From Cheilinus undulatus (Eukaryota > Chordata > Actinopteri > Labriformes > Labridae): a DNA stretch of 64,000 nucleotides. The notes below the pieces were generated by a model, which worked only from the letters and a program-made list of their open reading frames with translations, had not been told where the DNA came from and made no database searches. The number at the start of each line of letters is the position of its first letter. The stretch's first letter is position 1. Below, in pieces: positions 40,802-64,000 of the stretch. The translations under genes and the position numbers were made by a program. The stretch spans positions 7,452,921 to 7,516,920 of the forward strand of contig NC_054885.1 of NCBI RefSeq assembly GCF_018320785.1, in the 5' to 3' direction.

Positions 40802-42912
40802 TAGTTTTGGGACTGTTTGACACAAGTATATGAAAATCAATACTATATTGGATAAAAACATGAAAATGAACTCCAGAGAAAGTTTGAAGACTTTCTGACC
40901 GGCTGAACTGTTGATTTCACTGAACAAAGAAAAACACAAAAACAGTCATGTCAGAGTTAAATCTTTATTTATTCACTAATCATTTCTAATCTCACAACAA
41001 GTGTTAGATCTGCAGGAGATTTAATAGATCGTCTTTTTCAGGTGTGTGAGGAGAATCATCACTATGACACTTATTCTATTAGATATCAGTGCTGCGTCCA
41101 AACATTTGAAACCTTTGATTTTAAACAGATGATAGAGTAAACAGAGAACGTCAGAGTACAAAAACAGTCACACAGGAAGCATGCTGGCACACAACGCCTT
41201 CACCAACGTTTGATCGGTTCATGTACACAAGCTGCTTTCAAACATCTGAGCAACAAAGACGTTCAAATATCACAGGAAATGCTTAAAAATCATCAAATAA
41301 ATCTGGTTTAGTTTTCTTTATAAACATCAGACTCGATCACAGAATCATGGACGTAATGACAGAATCAGAGAGATTATCTATGCATGTCAGTTCTTTCATT
41401 CAGTGTCTTTGGCTGTAAATCTGATTAGTATGAAGTGATGGAGTCTTTAAGGAAAGGAAGCATTATTAATCAGGAAACAATCTCTTCAGTTTATTAACAG
41501 AGAACCAACTCATATCTACAAAGACTTTAGTATTGATCCACTGCTGTTTCACACCATCTCTGTCCTTGAAAACCACCGAAACAAAAACCAAACATTCAGA
41601 TAAAACCACATAAATCCACCCAGACTCTGCTCTTACAATAACTAATCCACTTTCACTTTCAAAGTCTGACAGAAAACTCAAGTTACAATCGTGCAATCAT
41701 TTAAATCTGTGCTTTAACTGAACCACAATCCACAGTTTTAACTTGCAAAGTCTAATAAAGAAACAGATGCTTATGAGGACGTAGTGTTAGAAAGAGCTAC
41801 CATAAAACTGCAAATAGAAGCGCATCCAAATTTGGATGAGTCCTAAATAGACCTAAGGACATAAAATCCTGAATAATTAATGACATTTTACAGTAAATAT
41901 GGAGTTAATGGCTCTTTTCAGACAGGAAGCATACAGCATTTACTCTCTCTTAAATATATAATCTCTATATGCTTTATGTACACACCTCTACATCTAGTGC
42001 ATCTTTATATATCACATCATTTACACACAGGTCCGATCGCAATAGTGAAGGAGCTGTTATTCTTTAGTCCTAAATGTTTTGACTTTTTTGACATAAGAAT
42101 GAGGAAGTGTCTCTTTAACACAGAGGACTGAAAACTGCTGCAGCAAAGAACTAAAAATCACTCCTACAGCGAGGGTTAGTCATGACTGTTATAAAGAAAG
42201 AAATTAAAACACAGAGGTTAAAGCCTCAGGACAAATAAAGCATGGTGAAGCAAACCTAAACCTACCGTCCTAACTCTACAAAGTGCCAGAGTTCAGGCGT
42301 CTGGACTCTACATTGTGCGTTAGTTTGTGTAAGAAGAAAGCTGGCCTTCTCATGGACCAAACATCAACTGGAAAGACATTCAACTCCGAGACAAACAGAT
42401 TAAAGCTGCATGAAGCAGCTTCACAGCCTGGCTGCTCCAGAGCAAACTCAAAAAAAAAGATTTTTTAACTCAGAACAACAATGATGCTGTTCAAGAGCTG
42501 TTTCTGTATCACTGCTGCTCAGGAAGACTCTTCTGCTGCTCTCTCTTTGTGTGCACATTTCATCTGTATTTACATTACATTTCTGTTCACTGCAGCTTTA
42601 ATGAAGAGCTACTACTACTTCTTAAAAATCAGGTTGTGTTTGGATTTCATGAAGCAACCATTGAGAGTGAGAGAGGCAGGACGAGCAGAGAGGAGCAGAC
42701 AGAACCATGATGATATCAAAAACAATCATTCATACACAGATGAAGAGAAATAGAGACAGAAATACTAATGGCAATGATGGCAATGTATGTGCTGTGGTTT
42801 GCTGTCTCAATGTCATCCACATCAGAAAGTTTGACATGTTGGGATTAAGCATTTTGCACAAAAAGACAAAAAAGCAGAGGAGACAAAAAAGAGAAAGTGC
42901 AAAAATCAAATA

Positions 42913-43826
42913 CTAAGGTTGTCAAAGTGTACAATATTCTAATACTTTTCAATACCACCAGTTTTAAAATGATCAAATCTCAAGTATAGTAATGATTGGA
43001 AATATCAAATAGTAAGTAAGCTCATCTTTTTTCATTAGGTAGGTGTTTAGAAAAGGAATGCATCCATCAAGAAATGCAGGAAATTAAAAACATAATTAAA
43101 ATTATGTTTTAGTCAGGGATCCGCAAAGTTACCTCAAAACATTTTTGTAATATTTATCTCAGTAAACCTAGCGGGCCAGAAAACACTGTCCTAGCAAAAT
43201 TAATGACTAGAATTACAAGGAAGTGAGTGGCATAGTAGTATAGACCAACACCAGTTAAACCGTGACACCGGTCGAATACCACAGACAAAACGAAGAAATA
43301 AATTCAGGCTTTATTTATGTTACTGCTGAGACGTGAATAATTACATATTTTATTAGCAATTATAATGTAATCTATTATTATTATTTTAATATGATTATTA
43401 TTCTTTTTATAAAGGACCCTTTGCAGCCCAACTGTAGTACTGATGTGGTCCACCAGGGGGCTCAGGCCAACACTTTAAGATGCACTGCTCTTTAGGTTAA
43501 ATATATGACTGAAGCTCATTAAGTTTTCATACTTTCTGATGCAATCAATCATTAAAATAATGTAGATTTTTGCATTGCATTGTATCTAAAAGTAGAGGGC
43601 ATGTCAACAGCCTAATTTTCCAGAAAAGTTGTGAATGTTTTTGTATAATTGAGATCATGTGTAGGAGTTTTCCTGCAATTTCTGTTGTTTAAAAATAAGG
43701 AATTGGCCAGTATTGTTTGTCTAGGGCTTCTATCTTTGCTGCCATGATAGCAAACAGGTCACACATGATGTGATCTTCACAAGAGTCGTATCAAAGTTTA
43801 AAACTCTGGTATTGTGAAACCCTAAC
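42913..43826. mobile_element. Probable hAT-like element
   Basis: Left CTAAGGTTGTCAAAGTG and right TATTGTGAAACCCTAA are inverted and resemble fish hAT ends of the AGGGTTGTCACGATA type. The interior contains a piece of the element at 37380 and a dispersed-family copy near 43560-43760. No target duplication found. Confidence 0.5.
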
Positions 43827-43961
43827 ATTTACTGGCTGGAATATAAAGTGAAGTTCAAAATGAAAAGTGCAAAAACAAATCTTACAGAGAGAATGCAGTC
43901 TGGGCTGCAGGGGCTGATGGGATTTTTCAGTATTTTGTCAAAGTTACTGCTTGTTTACAGT

Positions 43962-44161
43962 AGTGGTTCTCAACTGGTTTAGCATCAGGAGCCCCAGATT
44001 TCTCACATTTTTCAATGATAACCAAATGTTTTTAACCAAAAATAGGGCAGTTTGGACCTGTGATGGAAGAAAAGATGTAAACGATCAAACCAATGGAGAC
44101 AATTCCTTCAGAATAAAAGCATATCAACTACTGGGTCCTGACTCACCAACTGAGAACCAAG
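43962..44161. mobile_element. Short hAT-like MITE
   Basis: Ends GTGGTTCTCAACTGG (43963) and CCAACTGAGAACCAA (ending 44160) are inverted repeats of the style at 132-1028. About 200 bp, non-coding. Confidence 0.6.
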
Positions 44162-44908
44162 TCATTTATTACTATTATTAAAACAAAAAACCCATCAGCT
44201 GACCAAAAACAAGGGACAAAGAGTGGGAAAACTTTGGAGCAATCAGACCCAGGTGAGAATTGTGGGTATTTATGTTGCAGATGTAAACGTACAACATGGA
44301 AAAGGAAGTCTTGCCTGGAAGTCTTTAAACACTAACCTCTGGGGGGCATTTAGGAGATATTTCTCTCATTTCAAGGTGTGAATCAGGTGAGTAATCCTAC
44401 ACAAACTGTCATTTCTGATGCAATAGAGAGAGTTAATGTTTCTAACAGGTCTGTTTCTGCAGAGAGAAGCTTGAACAATGTCTAAAACAAGCAGCTCCTG
44501 CTTTAAAAACACAATCTGACCATCAGAGACAGTACAGATACTTAAATAAACACGATAAAGGTGACGTTAAAGTGAGAAGTGCTTCAATTATGAACAAAAT
44601 GCTGCCTAAACAACACAGATACACACTGATGAGCTTTGTGTGAGTGTGACAGCTTTCACAGTAATCCTGCGTGTGCTTGTTGTGGTAATGTGTGTGTGCG
44701 CTTTTCATCTGTACAGCGACATTGTGAGTGTGTGAGTGTGTGTGGTTGTTTCTTCACCTCCACTAACTGACACTAAAAATCCTCCGTTTACCATAAACTC
44801 TTCTCATCGTCTGACTGATCTCCTCTCTGAGCCCTCATCTCTCTCCTTCTCTACCATCAAGGCCCCTCGATGGCCTCCACAGGCCCCGCCTCCATCTTCT
44901 CCAGCCAA

Positions 44909-61723
<16,815 letters not shown>

Positions 61724-64000
61724 CTGGAGGACAAGAAGGGGAGCAGAGGAAACAGTTGAAGTAACGACACCATAAACAAGTTTTTATTTTACAGTTTAGG
61801 CCTGGTGCATTACATCAGAAGTATAAACACTGGAGGTTATATGATGAAGTGAGCTGTTCTCACACATGCAGGCCTAAAATTTTTCACACTTGTCCCTCAT
61901 AGGAGAGTTTTCTCTGTCACACCAGGAAAGGGTGGTGGAGGGGAAATTTACTAGGATAATGTCAGGTCAAAGTCTGGTTGAAAACGTCTTTTTTTTTTTT
62001 TTTTGCATTTTTACATGCATTTTCACCTTGAACATCTCCAGTGCATACCTAGTGTTTCCCACAGACTAATGCTATTCTCAGACAGAAAGGGTGGCGGAGG
62101 GGGTCATCCCCACAGTTTCATTTCACTAGTTCATTTTTTGTGTGTTTCGGCTCTTTTGAAAATATTCATCAGCAGGACTTTTAAGACGCTCAGACATCAT
62201 TCTGCTTTTGAAATGTTTCTACAAATATTCCATAATCATATCTGGTGGGCTGCATCTAAAATAGATTATTACTGATAAGACAGCATCATTCTTCAGTACA
62301 GGATGAAAAATGTGAAAATGATGGCTTAATTATGCTCCTTAAAAAGTGCATTCATGTGTGAGTGGAAACTTCTCTTATGCACTGATTGAAATGGAGAAGA
62401 AAAATAGTTGGCAAATATACTTGGGTGGCAGTAAACACACCTGGGTGGCCCATCCAAGTATTGTTTAATGTACCCCAAAAAAATATAGAATTTAAATTTA
62501 ATTAGAATTTAAAAAGTAAAAATGAATCATTTATCAAAGATAAAAGGAAATTAGATTTTCTTTATTTTTATTATTAGATAATTCAAATAAAATATGTATT
62601 CATAAACTGACTGATATCTCAAAAGTTCAAAAGATAAATCTTAACACAGCATGGAGATATTTATAATGAGTTTGTATTTTTAAATGACATCACTTTTTCC
62701 TACCTAAAAAAGAAATAATATAAAAAGAAAACACTACAGATATCCAGTCATATTTTTCACTAAAAGAGAAAGAGTGTTGTCTAAAATGTACAAATAATAC
62801 ATTTGCAACATGTGGAACTGGACCTGTGCAATTAAGACAGCGTGCAGGAGTTCAGCTGCTATTACACATTGTTGCATCCCTACAATGCAGGATTTTATTT
62901 TTTCTGAAATCCAGTGTGGCAACATTTACTAATTCATTTTAGCTGATACCCTTTCTAGATACTGATATTTATATGTAGTAGGGATGGGAAATTAATTGCA
63001 AATTAGATTAAATCGCAATATGGCCTGCTGCAATTTTTAAATCGCAGTTTGCAGTTTAAAACTTTTTTGCAGCAAAGATGTTATGCATTACATATGCAAT
63101 CATTCCAGTGCCATAGTTTTAGAATATTTTTTAAAAATCCTCTTTTTTTCATCTATGTATGTTTTTCTTATTAAATATGACAATTATCTAAAAATATATG
63201 ATTCCCTTTAATACTACAGTTCATATCCAATTTGCAAAATGAGTCAAAATCATCAAAATAATCTTTTTTTTTTTTTTCAAAATTGTTCAGCCCTAGTTTA
63301 ATCTAATATTGTGTTGGTGATAGTATAGAAGGAATTAATGCTTGCTTTTGTTGGAAAATGCATGAGATGAGGAAGTTAAGAAATAATCTCAGATTAAATT
63401 GCAACTGCAATATTGAGTAAAAACAAACAAACAAACAAAACAATTAGATAATTTTCCCAAATCATTCAGCCCTAATATGTAGTTCAGACCTAATACTTCA
63501 GTCCTCAAAACTAGGGCTGAATGATTTAGGAAAATAATCTAATCGCAAATTCTTTCCCCAATATTGCAATTTAATATACAACTTTTTTTAAGTTCCTCAT
63601 CTTATGTATTTCCCAGCAAAGAAAGAATAATTAAGTCTATATAATAACCAACACAATAAAAAATATAAAATAATATAAAATATAGAATAGATTAAACTAG
63701 GGCTGAAAAGGTTTTTTTTTTAATCTGATGTGATTATTTTTACTCATTGCAATTCAATATGAATTGTTGTATTGAATTGAATGATCATTTATGTCTTTCT
63801 CATGTTTAATAAGACAAACATGACCAAAAAACAAGAAAAGTAGGATTTTTTTGCAAATTTTTTCTAGCAAAAAAATATACTCTTGAATGTTTGCATGTGT
63901 AGAGCATAACATCTCTGCCTCAGAAAGCATATTAAACAGGTATTTTGGAATATAACTTATTTTTATTTGAAAATTGCAGCAGGACATATTAGATGTACTC
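61724..64000 (-). other. ACO2: ACO2 intron 1 (partial): content
   Basis: At least 2.3 kb, AT-rich; I found no sequence encoding an MAPYSLL-type first exon and no CpG-rich promoter. 62990-63720 holds fragments with AGGGCTGAATGATTT ends. A T run lies at 61989-62004; 62090-62110 resembles a fish repeat (CACAGACTAATGC, GGGTGGCGGAGGGGG). Confidence 0.55.
62990..63720. mobile_element. Cluster of hAT-type fragments with AGGGCTGAA(T/C)GATTT ends
   Basis: GTTCAGCCCTA (63287), ATTCAGCCCTAA (63465), TAGGGCTGAATGATTTAGG (63512) and TAGGGCTGAAAAGG (63696) are terminal sequences of one family, with TCGCAATATTGCAATT-like interiors. The arrangement suggests two or three truncated copies rather than one element. 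Confidence 0.6.

Larger units (their letters stand above)
40964..44908 (-). other. ACO2: ACO2 3' flank / candidate long 3' UTR
   Basis: Between the ACO2 stop and POLR3H. 40975-42900 is single-copy, transposon-poor and ends at a strong minus-strand AATAAATAAA (40973-40964). 42913-44161 contains hAT-like debris. A nearer AATAAA lies at 44170-44165. Whether ACO2 ends near 44.17 or 40.96 kb, or whether another transcript uses the distal signal, is open. Confidence 0.4.

Noticed and set aside
61724-64000. ACO2 exon 1 near the right end of the window
   Set aside because: No start codon with a transit-peptide-like frame, no suitable donor and no CpG-rich promoter in this AT-rich stretch.

Overview
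This is a 64 kb piece of a vertebrate nuclear genome, almost certainly a ray-finned fish and probably a percomorph teleost. It is AT-rich, its genes are split by GT-AG introns, and it is dense with fish-type DNA transposons (Tc1/mariner, hAT, MITEs), tRNA-derived SINEs and short microsatellites. There are no operons, CRISPR arrays, prokaryotic genes or viral genes, and I see no rRNA or free-standing tRNA gene.

Four protein-coding genes could be rebuilt exon by exon. (1) PMM1 (phosphomannomutase 1), + strand, 2700-14067: six exons covering the C-terminal ~194 residues; the first two exons, with the catalytic DxDGT motif, lie left of the window. (2) CSDC2 (PIPPin, a cold-shock-domain RNA-binding protein), - strand, 20120-25605: complete 153-residue reading frame in three coding exons, with a likely non-coding first exon and TATA-type promoter near 30.30-30.37 kb. 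(3) POLR3H (RNA polymerase III subunit RPC8), - strand, 32917-38847: complete, six exons, 213 residues. (4) ACO2 (mitochondrial aconitase), - strand, 44909-61723: seventeen exons giving 769 residues; only the short first exon (start of the mitochondrial presequence) is missing.

The set PMM1-CSDC2-POLR3H-ACO2 matches the human 22q13.2 neighbourhood. As I recall the human map, POLR3H points the opposite way relative to its neighbours there, so this lineage appears to carry a single-gene inversion (or human does). The four genes do not form a pathway: they serve mannose-1-phosphate supply, mRNA binding, small-RNA transcription and the citric acid cycle.

The rest is introns and intergenic DNA, largely transposon debris. 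Highlights: a 3.2 kb Tc1-like element in a POLR3H intron carrying at least three younger insertions, one of which holds a ~970 bp GGAAT-type minisatellite with a 226 bp higher-order repeat; a 1.4 kb hAT-like element inserted with a perfect 8 bp target duplication inside a tRNA-derived SINE; a repeat whose tail appears to supply an ACO2 splice donor; an inverted MITE pair flanking ACO2 exons 4-14; a possible bidirectional poly(A) site between PMM1 and CSDC2; and a composite nuclear-receptor-type site in a CSDC2 intron. I found no convincing new gene system; the novelty is in genome architecture. All coordinates were read by eye, so boundaries of degenerate repeats are approximate, while exon boundaries were checked for frame and splice consensus.
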